A stretch of DNA of 64,000 nucleotides from Polynucleobacter nymphae (GCF_018882155.1 NZ_JACVPA010000001.1:620001-684000); one strand, 5' to 3'. Positions 7,055 through 18,369 are shown, numbered from the stretch's first letter. A program made the numbers and translations. Notes: generated from the sequence alone by a model not told the origin.

Positions 7055-7534
7055 ATGCGACTATTTGAGTTCACAAACGCTGAAGAACAGCTTAAGCTAT
7101 TACAACTAATATTTGATACTACTTTTAGTACGATTAGACAGCAAGCAGAGCAACAAGCTAGAGAAAAGACAGAACAAGCTAGATTAAGTAAGTTGAAGCC
7201 TAAGCGTAAATCTAGTAGCAAAGCTAAGTCAATACCAAGTATCAAAGCACCATCCCTACCTAAGCCCCCTACTAAGCCTAGCAAGCCTACTACCAACCCC
7301 AACCAACCCTTAGCTAAATCTAGTCAACCCCCTAATAATCTATCTAGTCACCCTACCCAACCCCCAACAAATAGCCCTACTACCCTACCCAATAAAACAG
7401 TAGCCCCCACAGCTTTACCCCACATCAAGCCCATACCCCCTATCAAGCCTACTGTAGCTACCAAGTACCCTATCAAGTCAAAGCTGAATAGACAGCTATA
7501 CCCACATGAAGATGACGAGAAAGACAGCTACTAG
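7055..7534 (+). CDS. Proline/lysine/serine-rich low-complexity protein
   Basis: A 159-aa protein. Residues 1-45 are a likely helical head (MRLFEFTNAEEQLKLLQLIF followed by a Gln/Arg-rich coil). Residues 48-145 are a disordered tail of Pro, Lys, Ser and Thr, ending in an acidic patch (HEDDEKDSY). It has no signal peptide or membrane segment. The tail-coding DNA has almost no G on the plus strand and many CCC runs. The family is unknown; the layout suits a linker or scaffold protein. Its ribosome binding site lies in the hairpin arm at 7038-7051. Confidence 0.5.
   Translation: MRLFEFTNAEEQLKLLQLIFDTTFSTIRQQAEQQAREKTEQARLSKLKPKRKSSSKAKSIPSIKAPSLPKPPTKPSKPTTNPNQPLAKSSQPPNNLSSHPTQPPTNSPTTLPNKTVAPTALPHIKPIPPIKPTVATKYPIKSKLNRQLYPHEDDEKDSY
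7351..7390 (-). other. Potential G-quadruplex on minus strand (C-tracts on plus)
   Basis: Six C-tracts (7351-7353, 7356-7358, 7361-7365, 7375-7377, 7383-7385, 7388-7390) are separated by 2, 2, 9, 5 and 2 bases. The minus strand therefore has six G-tracts of three or more, enough for a quadruplex; the plus strand could form an i-motif. It lies inside the proline-rich gene, so it may be only a by-product of CCC proline codons. Confidence 0.35.
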
Positions 7535-7735
7535 AAATGGGTCCTAGCTTTGTAAAAAAATTGCTACGCGGATTTTTAGCATATAGCTGAAACTTTCGGG
7601 CTGGTGATTTCTTACCTATACCCCCACCATATTTGCTACAAATGCGTCTTTCGGCGTTATATATAGGTGTTTACACCATTTTTCATAGTAATTTGTAAAA
7701 CCATGAGCATGGTGACGACAGGCATAGTTAAAATA

Positions 7736-8995
7736 CTATGTAGGCACAATCATTCCATCTATTGTGTAGTATCCAGCCATTGCTTGCGTTGTTAAAATAT
7801 CTTCATCAATATGATAGTAAGTCTTTTCAATTTGAGCCCTACTTGTACCACACATGTCAGCTACAGCTTTATAACTTAATCCAGCCTTAATTCTGTTTGT
7901 AATGAAGTAATGTCTAAAGCTATATGGCACTAACTTCCTCTTACCTACATCAATTTCAGCCGCTTCTAATATCTTTTTAAAGTGATGTGTAACTGCTCTT
8001 TGGCTTACAACATTAATTCCATTAAAACTAAAGATAAAGTTCTCACCGTATAGTTGCTTAGAATGCGTAGGAGTTGTTAGATTGAATAAGTTTTGAAAAT
8101 ACTCCATATCTCTTATCTTTACTACACGAGATTTTCTTACTTTACTTGTTTCTTTTCTTACATTTATCTTTATAAAATCTATCTCTTCTTTATTAATTGT
8201 TTGATTTTGGAATGTAATGTCTTTCCATTTCAACTGTTTTTGCTCACCAGTTCTCAGTCCACAAATAGAAGAAATTAGTAGATAGTGACCAGATAGAACT
8301 CGTGCCTTATTTTCTAAGTCTGTTAAATCCTTCATTGCTTCTTCAATGTACTTAGGTATAGCCAATCTAAAAGCCCATACCTCTTCATCTGTAAACGATG
8401 ATCGTCTTACTGCCTCTTCTGGTGTATTGCGTATTGATATTGTTTCAAAGTCAAATCCATCAATGTAAACTTCACCTTTTTTATGAAGCCACTTCATCAT
8501 TGAGTTGATAGTACTTTGCTCACCAGCTATTGTTGATAAAGCTATAGTCTTTGTAGCACTTGGATTTTCTCTAGTTTTAGCATAATCTGCACAGCTATCT
8601 CTATCTAACTCTTTTAGCTTTGTATCACGCTCTATAAAGTCTAACCAATGGTCTAGATGTGATCGTATTGTCCCGTACCTACCTTTAACAATACTCTTAG
8701 TAGTTCTACTTTCTATGTGTCCTTTTCTGTACTCCAAGTACATCAATACTCCATCTTTAGCTGTCTTTGAGTAATATGTCTTTCCGCTATCTGTTTCGCT
8801 CTTAATTTTGACAAAGTGTTTTTTAGCTTTTTCTATTGCTACATCTATGTTCTTAGTCTTTAAGCTAAGTCTCACATACCTACGCTCTTTTTCAAGCCAA
8901 TAGCGAAACTGCCATATGTCACCCCTTTTGTATATGACAGCCTCATCGTAAATCAGTATTTCTTCTTCACTAAATGTCTTTTTCTTCAGTGTCAT
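7736..8995 (-). CDS. Site-specific integrase of genomic island 1
   Basis: A 419-aa tyrosine recombinase, the right length for a phage-type integrase with N-terminal arm-binding, core-binding and C-terminal catalytic domains. Visible catalytic residues are Arg248 (GLRTGE), Arg361-His362 (YSFRHYF) and a Tyr in KTYYH (393 or 394). Two usual His positions are changed: the first of the HxxR box reads Tyr358, and the GH position reads GT (383-384). It lies closest to guaA, transcribed into the island, so it is the best candidate for the enzyme that recombines the 17-bp guaA core. Codon use is AT-rich like its neighbours. Confidence 0.8.
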   Translation of the reverse strand: MTLKKKTFSEEEILIYDEAVIYKRGDIWQFRYWLEKERRYVRLSLKTKNIDVAIEKAKKHFVKIKSETDSGKTYYSKTAKDGVLMYLEYRKGHIESRTTKSIVKGRYGTIRSHLDHWLDFIERDTKLKELDRDSCADYAKTRENPSATKTIALSTIAGEQSTINSMMKWLHKKGEVYIDGFDFETISIRNTPEEAVRRSSFTDEEVWAFRLAIPKYIEEAMKDLTDLENKARVLSGHYLLISSICGLRTGEQKQLKWKDITFQNQTINKEEIDFIKINVRKETSKVRKSRVVKIRDMEYFQNLFNLTTPTHSKQLYGENFIFSFNGINVVSQRAVTHHFKKILEAAEIDVGKRKLVPYSFRHYFITNRIKAGLSYKAVADMCGTSRAQIEKTYYHIDEDILTTQAMAGYYTIDGMIVPT

Positions 8996-9099
8996 TTTGC
9001 GGGCTTGGGTAGTTACAGTTTTGAATAGCTACTTCAGTGTGTAGCAAGTTGTGTAACTGTAACTTCTAATAGCACTTAAACGCAAGTGTTTTTTGCGTT

Positions 9100-9121
9100 T
9101 GTGTGATTTTTGTGTAACTTT
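9100..9121 (+). promoter_or_regulatory. Paired 11-bp candidate integrase arm sites, right end of island 1
   Basis: TGTGTGATTTT (9100-9110) is followed by TGTGTAACTTT (9111-9121), matching the left pair at 650-671 in spacing and orientation. A further single copy, TGTGTAACTGT, lies at 9050-9060. The pair is 38 bp from the core repeat and upstream of the integrase gene. Confidence 0.55.
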
Positions 9122-9131
9122 AAGTCCTTAT

Positions 9132-9146
9132 AAATCAACGACTTAG
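9132..9146 (-). repeat. 15-bp repeat shared with 5150-5164
   Basis: AAATCAACGACTTAG is identical to the copy upstream of the one-domain recombinase. Here it lies between the arm-site pair and the attachment core. Confidence 0.35.
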
Positions 9147-9155
9147 GCTCAGTTA

Positions 9156-10793
9156 CTACTCCCACTCAATCGTTGCGGGTGGTTTTCCACTAATGTCGTA
9201 CACCACGCGATTGATGCCGCTCACTTCATTGATGATGCGATTAGAAACTTTACCTAACAACTCATGTGGCAAGTGTGCCCAATGCGCAGTCATAAAATCC
9301 TGTGTTTGGACTGCTCTAAGTGCAACTACATACTCATAGGTTCTGCCATCTCCCATGACACCAACAGACTTTACTGGGAGAAATACTGCAAAGGCCTGAC
9401 TAGTTAAGTCATACCAAGATTTTTGACTTGTCTCATCGATGGTATTCCGCAATTCTTCAATAAAGATAGCATCAGCACGTTGCAGGAGAGTTGCAAACTC
9501 TGCTTTAACTTCGCCCAAAATACGCACACCCAGACCTGGTCCAGGAAATGGATGGCGATACACCATTTCACGAGGCAAACCTAATGCCACACCGAGTTCA
9601 CGTACTTCATCTTTAAACAATTCACGCAAAGGCTCTAACAACTTCAGATGCATGTCCTCAGGCAGGCCACCGACATTATGGTGACTCTTAATGGTATGAG
9701 CGCCCTTCTTGCCTTTGCCAGCCGACTCAATCACGTCTGGGTAGATCGTTCCTTGGGCAAGCCACTGGGCATTCTTGATTTTTCCAGATTCACTCTGAAA
9801 AATCTCTACGAACTCTTTACCGATAATTTTGCGTTTGGCTTCGGGATCAGCAACACCAGCTAACTGACCCATAAAAGTTTTGGCTGCATCAACACGAATC
9901 ACTTTTACACCTAGGTTACGCGCAAACATCTCCATCACCATATCGCCTTCATTGAGGCGAAGCAGCCCATGGTCAACAAACACACAAGTCAGTTGATCGC
10001 CAATGGCACGATGGATGAGAGCAGCAGCAACACTAGAGTCAACACCACCTGATAAACCCAGAATGACTTCTTCACTGCCTACTTGCTTGCGAATATGTTC
10101 AACAGCCTCGCTGATGTAGTCGCCCATCACCCAATCAGGCTTGCACTGACATATATCGTGTACGAAGCGCTCAATAATCGCAGTACCTTGAATGGTGTGG
10201 GTTACTTCTGGATGGAACTGAAATGCATAGAAGCGGCGCTCTTCATCTGCCATACCAGCGATAGGACAAGAGTCAGTAGAGGCCATCAACTTAAATGAAG
10301 GTGGCAAAGTCGTTACTGAGTCGCCATGACTCATCCACACCTTGAGAATGCCATGACCTTCGCTGGTAGAAAAGTCTTGTATACCTTTGAGGAGATTGGT
10401 GTGGCCATGAGCACGAACCTCAGCATAGCCAAACTCCCGCGCTTTACCTAATGACTCAGCAGATGCAACTGCACCACCCAACTGAGTTGCCATCGTTTGC
10501 ATGCCATAGCAAATACCGAGAACAGGCACACCTAGATCAAAAACGATTTGAGGTGCGCGTGGGCTACCAACTTCTGTTACTGAGCTTGGGCCACCCGAGA
10601 GAATAATTCCCTTGCCGCCCTGCTCTTGAACGAATTTGCGTATGAATTCTGGATCACAATCATAGGGATGGATCTCTGAATACACCCGTGCATCACGCAC
10701 ACGCCTAGCAATTAATTGGGTTACTTGTGAACCAAAGTCGAGAATCAGTATTTTGTCGTGCACGAAAGAGCCAGTCTTAAATTCAGCCTTCAT
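9156..10793 (-). CDS. guaA: GMP synthase (glutamine-hydrolysing)
   Basis: GuaA converts XMP to GMP with ATP and glutamine. The N-terminal class I amidotransferase has the nucleophile Cys95 (GICYGMQ) and His194/Glu196 (HPEVTH); the ATP-pyrophosphatase P-loop is LSGGVDSS (247-254); the C-terminal dimerisation domain ends in KPPATIEWE. At 545 aa it is about 20 longer than usual. A GTG at 10763 ([13 protein letters not shown]) may be the true start, since neither candidate has a clear ribosome binding site. It follows guaB by seven bases, in one operon. Its last codons form the attachment core of island 1, so the present 3' end was supplied by the island and still gives an intact protein. Confidence 0.97.
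   Translation of the reverse strand: MKAEFKTGSFVHDKILILDFGSQVTQLIARRVRDARVYSEIHPYDCDPEFIRKFVQEQGGKGIILSGGPSSVTEVGSPRAPQIVFDLGVPVLGICYGMQTMATQLGGAVASAESLGKAREFGYAEVRAHGHTNLLKGIQDFSTSEGHGILKVWMSHGDSVTTLPPSFKLMASTDSCPIAGMADEERRFYAFQFHPEVTHTIQGTAIIERFVHDICQCKPDWVMGDYISEAVEHIRKQVGSEEVILGLSGGVDSSVAAALIHRAIGDQLTCVFVDHGLLRLNEGDMVMEMFARNLGVKVIRVDAAKTFMGQLAGVADPEAKRKIIGKEFVEIFQSESGKIKNAQWLAQGTIYPDVIESAGKGKKGAHTIKSHHNVGGLPEDMHLKLLEPLRELFKDEVRELGVALGLPREMVYRHPFPGPGLGVRILGEVKAEFATLLQRADAIFIEELRNTIDETSQKSWYDLTSQAFAVFLPVKSVGVMGDGRTYEYVVALRAVQTQDFMTAHWAHLPHELLGKVSNRIINEVSGINRVVYDISGKPPATIEWE
9160..9176 (+). repeat. attR-side core repeat of genomic island 1, inside guaA
   Basis: TCCCACTCAATCGTTGC forms the last coding bases of guaA (minus strand, ATIEWE). 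The identical left copy is at 582-598. The stop differs (TAG here, TAA on the left), which marks the crossover region as the 17 identical bases. Confidence 0.85.
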
Positions 10794-10800
10794 TTATTTT

Positions 10801-12273
<1,473 letters not shown>

Positions 12274-12290
12274 CTAGTCACAAAAACAGA

Positions 12291-12641
12291 TTATAGCCTC
12301 CTAGCCTTTCTTTTAGCTGCGGCAGCCTGGAATTTGGCATCCTGGTTCTGGTTGGCCTTCTTACGACGGACGCTCTTGGGGTCAATTAAAAGCGGGGAAT
12401 ACAGCTCCAAACGATCCCCTGAGTAAATGGGGCTATCCCAATCTTTACGCTTTCCAAAGACCCCAAAACAGCCTTTTCTGGCTAAGACTGGGTCATCTTG
12501 ACCGGTCGCAATACCTGCCCTTACCAAGGCCAAACCCACCGTAGCCAATTCGCCATCTTTGAGAGTTAACTGAAATGAGCTCAGAACGGGGTCACCCTTT
12601 CTGGCATCACAAAGCAAGAGATCTAGGCTGCGACTAGCCAT
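12291..12641 (-). CDS. rnfH: RnfH family protein
   Basis: A 116-aa protein of the RnfH (UPF0125) family, a small ubiquitin-like beta-grasp fold. The signature GVFGKRKDW followed by GDRLELYSPLLIDPK is clear; the tail is basic (KRKARRL). The cellular role is unclear. It overlaps ratA by 8 bp, the usual pairing of these two genes next to smpB. Confidence 0.88.
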   Translation of the reverse strand: MASRSLDLLLCDARKGDPVLSSFQLTLKDGELATVGLALVRAGIATGQDDPVLARKGCFGVFGKRKDWDSPIYSGDRLELYSPLLIDPKSVRRKKANQNQDAKFQAAAAKRKARRL

Positions 12642-13065
12642 CCAGATCCTCCGCCCTTTTCACAAAACAATCCACAAAAGTACCAGCAATATGGCTGAAA
12701 ACAGGGCCGATGATCTTATCGAGAATGGCACTCTTAAATTCCCAATGGAGCTTAAATTCGACCTTACAGGCATCTTCTCGCAAGGGCACGAAATTCCACT
12801 GCCCCGAAAAATGCTTAAAAGGGCCATCTACAAAGACCATATCAATTGTTTCTGGGCGATGGTTGATATTGCGGGTATGGAAAAATTGAGTAATACCCTT
12901 GAAATGAATATTAATTTTGGCGTCCAAAACTGTCTCAGTTTGCTCAAAAATCTCTACTCCACCACACCAAGGCAAAAACTCGGGGTAGCGCGCCACATCA
13001 GTTACCAAGCCATACATTCGGTCAGCTGAGTGCCCAATTAAAACGGTCTTGTAGACGTCTGCCAT
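12634..13065 (-). CDS. ratA: RatA family START-domain protein (coenzyme Q-binding type)
   Basis: A 143-aa SRPBCC/START-domain protein (VYKTVLIGHSADRMYGLVTDV at the start, PEFLPWCGGVEI at 28-39). The family includes RatA, reported in E. coli to block 70S association, and the Coq10 ubiquinone-binding proteins; the latter role may be the general one. It is divergent from smpB with only 25 bp between starts, so the smpB promoter must overlap it. Confidence 0.85.
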   Translation of the reverse strand: MADVYKTVLIGHSADRMYGLVTDVARYPEFLPWCGGVEIFEQTETVLDAKINIHFKGITQFFHTRNINHRPETIDMVFVDGPFKHFSGQWNFVPLREDACKVEFKLHWEFKSAILDKIIGPVFSHIAGTFVDCFVKRAEDLDG

Positions 13066-13090
13066 AATCGATCTTGGAAGCTAAATAACT

Positions 13091-13543
13091 ATGAGTATCG
13101 TCGATAACAAAAAAGCCTTCTTCGATTATTTTATCGAGGAACGCTTCGAGGCCGGGCTTGTACTGGAGGGCTGGGAAGTTAAAGCCATCCGCGCAGGTCG
13201 CGCGCACATCAAGGAAGCGTATGTCGTCATTCGCAAGGCGGAGCTTTTCCTGATCGGCTGCCACATCACCCCCCTGCTTTCCGCTTCTACTCATATTGTT
13301 CCTGACAGCACCCGCACCAGAAAGCTACTCCTGAATGCCATTGAGATCCGCAAGCTGATCGGCAAAGTAGAGCAAAAAGGCTACACCTTGGTACCACTTA
13401 ATCTCCATTTCTCCAAAGGCAATGTGAAGTGCGAAATTGGGCTAGCTAGAGGTAAAAAGCAACATGACAAACGCGCCGCCACCAAAGAGCGTGAATGGGA
13501 AGTTCAAAAAGGCCGCATTGCTAGAGGCGATTTAAATGCCTAG
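13091..13543 (+). CDS. smpB: SsrA-binding protein SmpB
   Basis: SmpB binds tmRNA and delivers it to stalled ribosomes for trans-translation. The 150-aa length is normal. The N-terminal [20 protein letters not shown] and [11 protein letters not shown] motif, the [15 protein letters not shown] core and the basic C-terminal tail ([13 protein letters not shown]) are all present. It is a single gene, ended by the terminator at 13555-13583. Confidence 0.98.
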   Translation: MSIVDNKKAFFDYFIEERFEAGLVLEGWEVKAIRAGRAHIKEAYVVIRKAELFLIGCHITPLLSASTHIVPDSTRTRKLLLNAIEIRKLIGKVEQKGYTLVPLNLHFSKGNVKCEIGLARGKKQHDKRAATKEREWEVQKGRIARGDLNA

Positions 13544-13554
13544 CGCTTCTGAGA

Positions 13555-13583
13555 AAAAGGCCTAGATTCAATCTAGGCCTTTT
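13555..13583. terminator. Bidirectional terminator between smpB and ppsA
   Basis: AAAAGGCCTAGAT pairs with ATCTAGGCCTTTT around a 3-nt loop (13 bp). A and T runs on the two sides would serve smpB on the plus strand and ppsA on the minus strand. Confidence 0.85.
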
Positions 13584-13601
13584 GATGTACTGCTTGAGTT
13601 A

Positions 13602-16007
13602 TTAGGTTTTTAAATTCTTACCTAACATTTCCCAGGTCTCAATCACGCTATCTGGGTTTAATGAGATTGAAGTAATCCCCTTCTCTACCAACCAACGTGC
13701 AAAGTCAGGGTGATCTGATGGGCCTTGGCCACAGATGCCAACATACTTATTTTGTTTGAGGCAAGCATCAATAGAGCGTGCAATCATGAACTCTACAGCT
13801 GGGTCGCGCTCATCAAAATCAATTGCAAGCAACTCCATGCCAGAGTCACGATCAAGACCTAGGGTTAACTGGGTCATATCATTAGAGCCGATAGAGAAAC
13901 CATCGAAATACTCTAAGAACTGATCAGCCAAAATCGCATTTGATGGAATCTCACACATCATGATGAGACGCAAACCATTGACACCACGCTTCAGACCAAG
14001 CTTCTCCATCATCTCAATCACGCGCTTAGCTTGATTAATAGTCCGTACAAATGGCACCATGATCTCTACATTATCAAGGCCCATCACTTCGCGCACGCAC
14101 TTCATCGCTGCACACTCCAGAGCAAAAGCTTCACCAAAATCTGCAGATACATAGCGTGATGCGCCACGGAAGCCTAGCATTGGATTTTCTTCATCAGGCT
14201 CATAGCGTGAACCGCCAATCAACTTCTTGTACTCATTCGATTTGAAGTCAGATAAACGCACGATCACAGGTTTTGGATAGAAAGCGGCTGCAATCGTTGC
14301 TACACCCTCAACTAACTTATCCTCATAAAACTGACGTGGGCTAGCATAACCGCGGGCCACGCTCTCTACAGCACGTTTGAGATCAGGATCAATGTTTGGG
14401 TACTCCAATACTGCACGGGGATGAACGCCAATGTAATTGTTGATAATGAATTCAAGACGGGCAAGACCTACGCCAGCATTGGGGATTTGGCAGAAATCAA
14501 ATGCCAGCTGAGGATTGCCAATGTTCATCGTGATCTTCACAGGAATCTCTGGCAATACGCCCCGAGATATTTCGGTGACCTCAGTTTCGATCAAGCCATC
14601 ATAAATATGACCCTCATCACCTTCAGCACAAGATACGGTCACCATCATGCCATCTTGCAAATGCTCGGTTGCATCGCCACAACCGACTACTGCAGGGACG
14701 CCCAGCTCACGCGCAATAATCGCTGCGTGACAAGTACGACCTCCACGGTTAGTGACAATTGCAGAAGCACGCTTCATCACTGGTTCCCAGTTCGGGTCAG
14801 TCATATCAGCAACCAATACATCGCCTGGCTGAACGCGATCCATCTCGCTAGGATCACGAATGATTCTCACAGGGCCTGCGCCAATTTTCTGGCCAATTGC
14901 ACGACCTTTAGCTAAAACCTTAGAACTCCCTTTGAGTTTGTAACGCATCTCGACTTGGCCAGCCGCTTGACTCTTCACAGTCTCAGGGCGGGCCTGAAGA
15001 ATGTAGATACGGCCATCTTGACCATCTTTACCCCACTCGATATCCATTGGACGACCGTAGTGCTTTTCGATAATGACGGCATATTTAGCTAACTCAGTGA
15101 TGTCTGCATCTTCCAAAGAAAAACGATTACGCTTTTCTGGGGTGACATCAACCGTTTGCACTTTTTCAGTAGACCCTTTAGGCGCAAATTGCATCTGAAT
15201 TAACTTGGATCCTAAAGAGCGACGAATAATCGCTTTTTTATCTTGGGCTAGCGTAGTTTTAAATACATAAAACTCATCAGGGTTGACTGCACCCTGCACC
15301 ACTGTCTCACCCAAGCCGTAGCTTGATGTAATGAAGACTACATCTTTAAATCCAGATTCCGTATCTAAGGTAAACATCACACCAGCAGCGCCCAAATCAG
15401 AACGAACCATACGCTGAATACCAGCAGACAAGGCAACTTCAGCATGGGCAAAGCCTTTGTGAACACGGTAAGAAATTGCTCGATCGTTATAAAGGGAGGC
15501 AAATACTTCACGGATTTTCTTCAGAACATCGTCGATACCCTCAACGTTTAAAAATGTCTCTTGCTGCCCAGCAAAAGAGGCGTCTGGCAAGTCTTCTGCA
15601 GTGGCAGATGAACGCACAGCAAAAGAACCTTTGCCAGAATCATCCAAAACTACAAAAGCTTTACGAATTTCTTCATCTAACTTTGCTTGAAATGGTGCTG
15701 TTTCGATCCAGTTACGAATTTCAGCACCAGCTTGCGCTAATGCCCGAACATCATCGATATTCAAACCTTCCAAACGCTTTTGAATACGCTCGGTCAGATT
15801 ATTGTGTTTCAGAAAATCTCGAAATGCCAATGCAGTAGTCGCAAAACCCGTTGGTACTCGAACTCCTGTGGAGGCTAACTGAGAAATCATCTCACCTAAT
15901 GAAGCATTCTTACCGCCGACTGATTCAACATCAGTCATCCGAAGCTGCTCAAAAGGCAAAACATAGGCATCTGCCATACTGCTATTTTGTTGCTGTTGGT
16001 TGGACAT
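13602..16007 (-). CDS. ppsA: Phosphoenolpyruvate synthase
   Basis: PpsA makes PEP from pyruvate and ATP for gluconeogenesis. It has 801 aa, the normal length, with an N-terminal nucleotide-binding domain ([32 protein letters not shown]), the phosphohistidine domain ([14 protein letters not shown], near residue 430) and a C-terminal PEP-binding barrel with the catalytic Cys in KYVGICGQ. It is divergent from ppsR, its known regulator, which supports the call. Confidence 0.97.
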   Translation of the reverse strand: MSNQQQQNSSMADAYVLPFEQLRMTDVESVGGKNASLGEMISQLASTGVRVPTGFATTALAFRDFLKHNNLTERIQKRLEGLNIDDVRALAQAGAEIRNWIETAPFQAKLDEEIRKAFVVLDDSGKGSFAVRSSATAEDLPDASFAGQQETFLNVEGIDDVLKKIREVFASLYNDRAISYRVHKGFAHAEVALSAGIQRMVRSDLGAAGVMFTLDTESGFKDVVFITSSYGLGETVVQGAVNPDEFYVFKTTLAQDKKAIIRRSLGSKLIQMQFAPKGSTEKVQTVDVTPEKRNRFSLEDADITELAKYAVIIEKHYGRPMDIEWGKDGQDGRIYILQARPETVKSQAAGQVEMRYKLKGSSKVLAKGRAIGQKIGAGPVRIIRDPSEMDRVQPGDVLVADMTDPNWEPVMKRASAIVTNRGGRTCHAAIIARELGVPAVVGCGDATEHLQDGMMVTVSCAEGDEGHIYDGLIETEVTEISRGVLPEIPVKITMNIGNPQLAFDFCQIPNAGVGLARLEFIINNYIGVHPRAVLEYPNIDPDLKRAVESVARGYASPRQFYEDKLVEGVATIAAAFYPKPVIVRLSDFKSNEYKKLIGGSRYEPDEENPMLGFRGASRYVSADFGEAFALECAAMKCVREVMGLDNVEIMVPFVRTINQAKRVIEMMEKLGLKRGVNGLRLIMMCEIPSNAILADQFLEYFDGFSIGSNDMTQLTLGLDRDSGMELLAIDFDERDPAVEFMIARSIDACLKQNKYVGICGQGPSDHPDFARWLVEKGITSISLNPDSVIETWEMLGKNLKT

Positions 16008-16111
16008 AAAAACTCTCTAAGGGAAGAAAAAACTGGTCGAGCGGCCACTCAAATGGGGCATACTTCAATAATTCCTATTGTAGTGCTGACCCTGACTTTT
16101 AGGCCAAATCC

Positions 16112-16939
16112 ATGTCTACCGAAACCCGTATAGTTTTTATTGTTTCTGATGGAACCGGCATTACTGCCGAGAACTTCAGCCAATCGATTCTGGCCCAATT
16201 TGAGGCTACTTTTAAGCACATTCGCATTCCCTTTGTGGATAGTGTTGATAAAGCTCATGAGGCCGTCAGCAACATCAACCAAGCACTTAACAAATATGGT
16301 GTACAGCCGATTGTGTTCACCACTTTGGTGAATCCTGAACTCAATCATATTGTCAGTAAAGCTAATGGCCTGATTTTGGATATGTTCCAAACCTTTGTGG
16401 TGCCTCTTGAGGCCGCACTAGGTATGAAATCAACCCATGCTATGAACCGCCTGCATCACAATGCGGATACTGAAGCCTATAAGAACCGTATCGAGGCCAT
16501 CAATTACTCCTTGGCTCACGATGATGGGCAATCCAATCAAAATCTCGTAGAAGCTGATGTCATATTGATTGGCATCTCGCGGGTTGGTAAAACGCCAACT
16601 AGTCTTTACTTGGCAATGCAATACGGATTGAAGGCAGCAAACTATCCGCTGATTCCAGAAGACTTCGAACGCGGGCATTTACCTAAAGACTTGATACCGT
16701 ATCGCCAAAAGATTTTTGGCCTCATGATTGACGCTGAGCGACTTTCTGAGATTCGGAATGAACGACGTCCCGGTAGTAATTACGCCAAACTAGAAAACTG
16801 TCGTTATGAAATTAATGAAGCAACCGCGATGATGAAAAAACAATCCATCCCTTGGGTTCTCACTACCAGTAAATCGATTGAAGAGATTGCAACCACTATC
16901 TTGCAGGCCATGAAATCCGATAAAACGATTTTGGGCTAG
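16112..16939 (+). CDS. ppsR: PEP synthase regulatory protein (kinase/pyrophosphorylase)
   Basis: PSRP inactivates PEP synthase by ADP-dependent phosphorylation of a Thr near the catalytic His, and reactivates it by Pi-dependent dephosphorylation. The 275-aa protein has the family start (RIVFIVSDGTGITAE), the P-loop GISRVGKT (154-161) and a YLA segment after it. It is divergent from ppsA across a 104-bp gap that must hold both promoters. I see no clear operator in that gap. Confidence 0.96.
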   Translation: MSTETRIVFIVSDGTGITAENFSQSILAQFEATFKHIRIPFVDSVDKAHEAVSNINQALNKYGVQPIVFTTLVNPELNHIVSKANGLILDMFQTFVVPLEAALGMKSTHAMNRLHHNADTEAYKNRIEAINYSLAHDDGQSNQNLVEADVILIGISRVGKTPTSLYLAMQYGLKAANYPLIPEDFERGHLPKDLIPYRQKIFGLMIDAERLSEIRNERRPGSNYAKLENCRYEINEATAMMKKQSIPWVLTTSKSIEEIATTILQAMKSDKTILG

Positions 16940-16948
16940 CTGCTTGGT

Positions 16949-17773
16949 TTAACTTCGCCTTACGCGCATTGTCTCAAAGAGGCAAATTGCTGCTGCAGTT
17001 GAGACATTCAATGACTCTACCCTTGCATCGATCGGAATAGATACTCCTTTAGCTTGTGCAAGCAAATCGTCTGATACACCCTGCCCCTCGCTACCCATGA
17101 TCCAAGCAACCGGATGCTGCAATTCCTTTTGTAAGGAGAAGATGTCGCACTCAGCATCCGCAGTAGCAGCTAGCATCGGCGCTGTAACTGCACTGAGCAC
17201 TTGCTGATTAGACCAGCCTTCGTATAAATCTAACAAGCGGTGCGCCCCCATACCGGCACGCAATACTTTGGTAGACCATAAATGTGCACAGCCTGTTAAA
17301 GCAATCACCTGTGTAAATCCTGCAGCGGCTGCGGTGCGCAAGATAGATCCGACATTTCCAGCGTCCTGAATGCGGTCTAAGATGAGCAGATCCCCAGGAA
17401 GAGTTGCGATCGATTCTGGCAGTGTTAAGCACGATTTCGGAAGACCAAGTAGACCAGCAATATGCGGTGCACTCACCAACTCACTCAATAAATCCCACAA
17501 GGTACTATCCAGTTGATAAACCTTGGTGTCAGGACATATTTCGATATGTTCATAGACTGCCTGTGAAATTTCCACATTCTTAAGGCCAATTTCTGAAGTA
17601 AACAAGGTCTTTAGGGCGGGATCACCCACCCAAGTTTGTACTAGATGAATACCCTCCAATAAGGCCTGGCCGCTGGCTAGTCTTGCCTTTTGCCCTTTAG
17701 AGCCAGTAGCTTGTAGATTGCGAATCTCTTTAAATAGGGGATTCTCTTTGGAAGTAATGAGATCGAAGTTCAT
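16949..17773 (-). CDS. TrmH/SpoU-type RNA 2'-O-methyltransferase
   Basis: A 274-aa SPOUT methyltransferase with an N-terminal substrate-binding segment and the three SPOUT motifs: QDAGNVGSILRTAAAAGF (about 136-153), MGSEGQGVSDDLL, and IPIDARVESLNVSTAAAICLFE near the C-terminus, which forms the trefoil knot. It methylates ribose in rRNA or tRNA; the exact nucleotide is not fixed by sequence. It overlaps no neighbour but lies 2 bp after rnhB, as the last gene of the long leftward lipid A/outer-membrane block. Confidence 0.9.
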   Translation of the reverse strand: MNFDLITSKENPLFKEIRNLQATGSKGQKARLASGQALLEGIHLVQTWVGDPALKTLFTSEIGLKNVEISQAVYEHIEICPDTKVYQLDSTLWDLLSELVSAPHIAGLLGLPKSCLTLPESIATLPGDLLILDRIQDAGNVGSILRTAAAAGFTQVIALTGCAHLWSTKVLRAGMGAHRLLDLYEGWSNQQVLSAVTAPMLAATADAECDIFSLQKELQHPVAWIMGSEGQGVSDDLLAQAKGVSIPIDARVESLNVSTAAAICLFETMRVRRS

Positions 17774-17775
17774 TG

Positions 17776-18369
17776 CTAACGGGTAATACCTTCAAGAACT
17801 TTTCGCACAGGAGAGAAACTTTTACGATGCTCATCACATGCACCAAATTCTTTTAGAGCAGCAAAGTGAGCTTCAGTTGGGTAGCCCATGTGCTGAGCAA
17901 AACCATATTGTGGGTGGAGGGCATCGAGTATTTTCATCTGACGATCACGCGTCACTTTAGCAATGATAGATGCTGCTGAAATCGCTGGCTCTTTGGCATC
18001 CCCTTTAATAATTGCTTCAGAGGGAATGGGCAATTCAGGACAACGATTACCATCAATTAACGCTTTGTCGGGCCAGGCGCCTAATCTGCTTGCTAAATCC
18101 TCAACTGCACGACGCATCGCTAGCATCGTCGCTTGCAAAATATTAATGTCATCAATCTCTGCAGGACTGGCTTGGCCAACACCCCAGGCCTTGGCTTTTT
18201 CTATGATTTGCTCATAAAGAAAATCCCGTCTAGCAGGAGTGAGCTTCTTAGAGTCTTTTAATCCTGCGATGGGCTTGCTGGGGTCGAGCACCACCGCTCC
18301 TGCCACGACAGCTCCAACCAAGGGGCCGCGCCCCGCCTCATCAACGCCGCAGATCCAAATCAAACTCAC
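17776..18369 (-). CDS. rnhB: Ribonuclease HII
   Basis: RnhB removes ribonucleotides and RNA from RNA-DNA hybrids. The 197-aa protein has [20 protein letters not shown] at 7-26 with the catalytic Asp-Glu, and a second acidic position in ALIDGN. The start is GTG at 18369, which overlaps the lpxB stop by 4 bp (GTGA), a sign of translational coupling. Confidence 0.96.
   Translation of the reverse strand: MSLIWICGVDEAGRGPLVGAVVAGAVVLDPSKPIAGLKDSKKLTPARRDFLYEQIIEKAKAWGVGQASPAEIDDINILQATMLAMRRAVEDLASRLGAWPDKALIDGNRCPELPIPSEAIIKGDAKEPAISAASIIAKVTRDRQMKILDALHPQYGFAQHMGYPTEAHFAALKEFGACDEHRKSFSPVRKVLEGITR

Noticed and set aside
7535..7735. A gene or origin between the proline-rich gene and the integrase
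   Set aside because: Only short frames are present (17 codons at most from ATG 7537). A small CCATG-AG-CATGG palindrome is seen, but no repeat set or other clear signal.
14421..14915. A 164-aa frame opposite ppsA
   Set aside because: It is the shadow of ppsA codon bias on the other strand, with no ribosome binding site.
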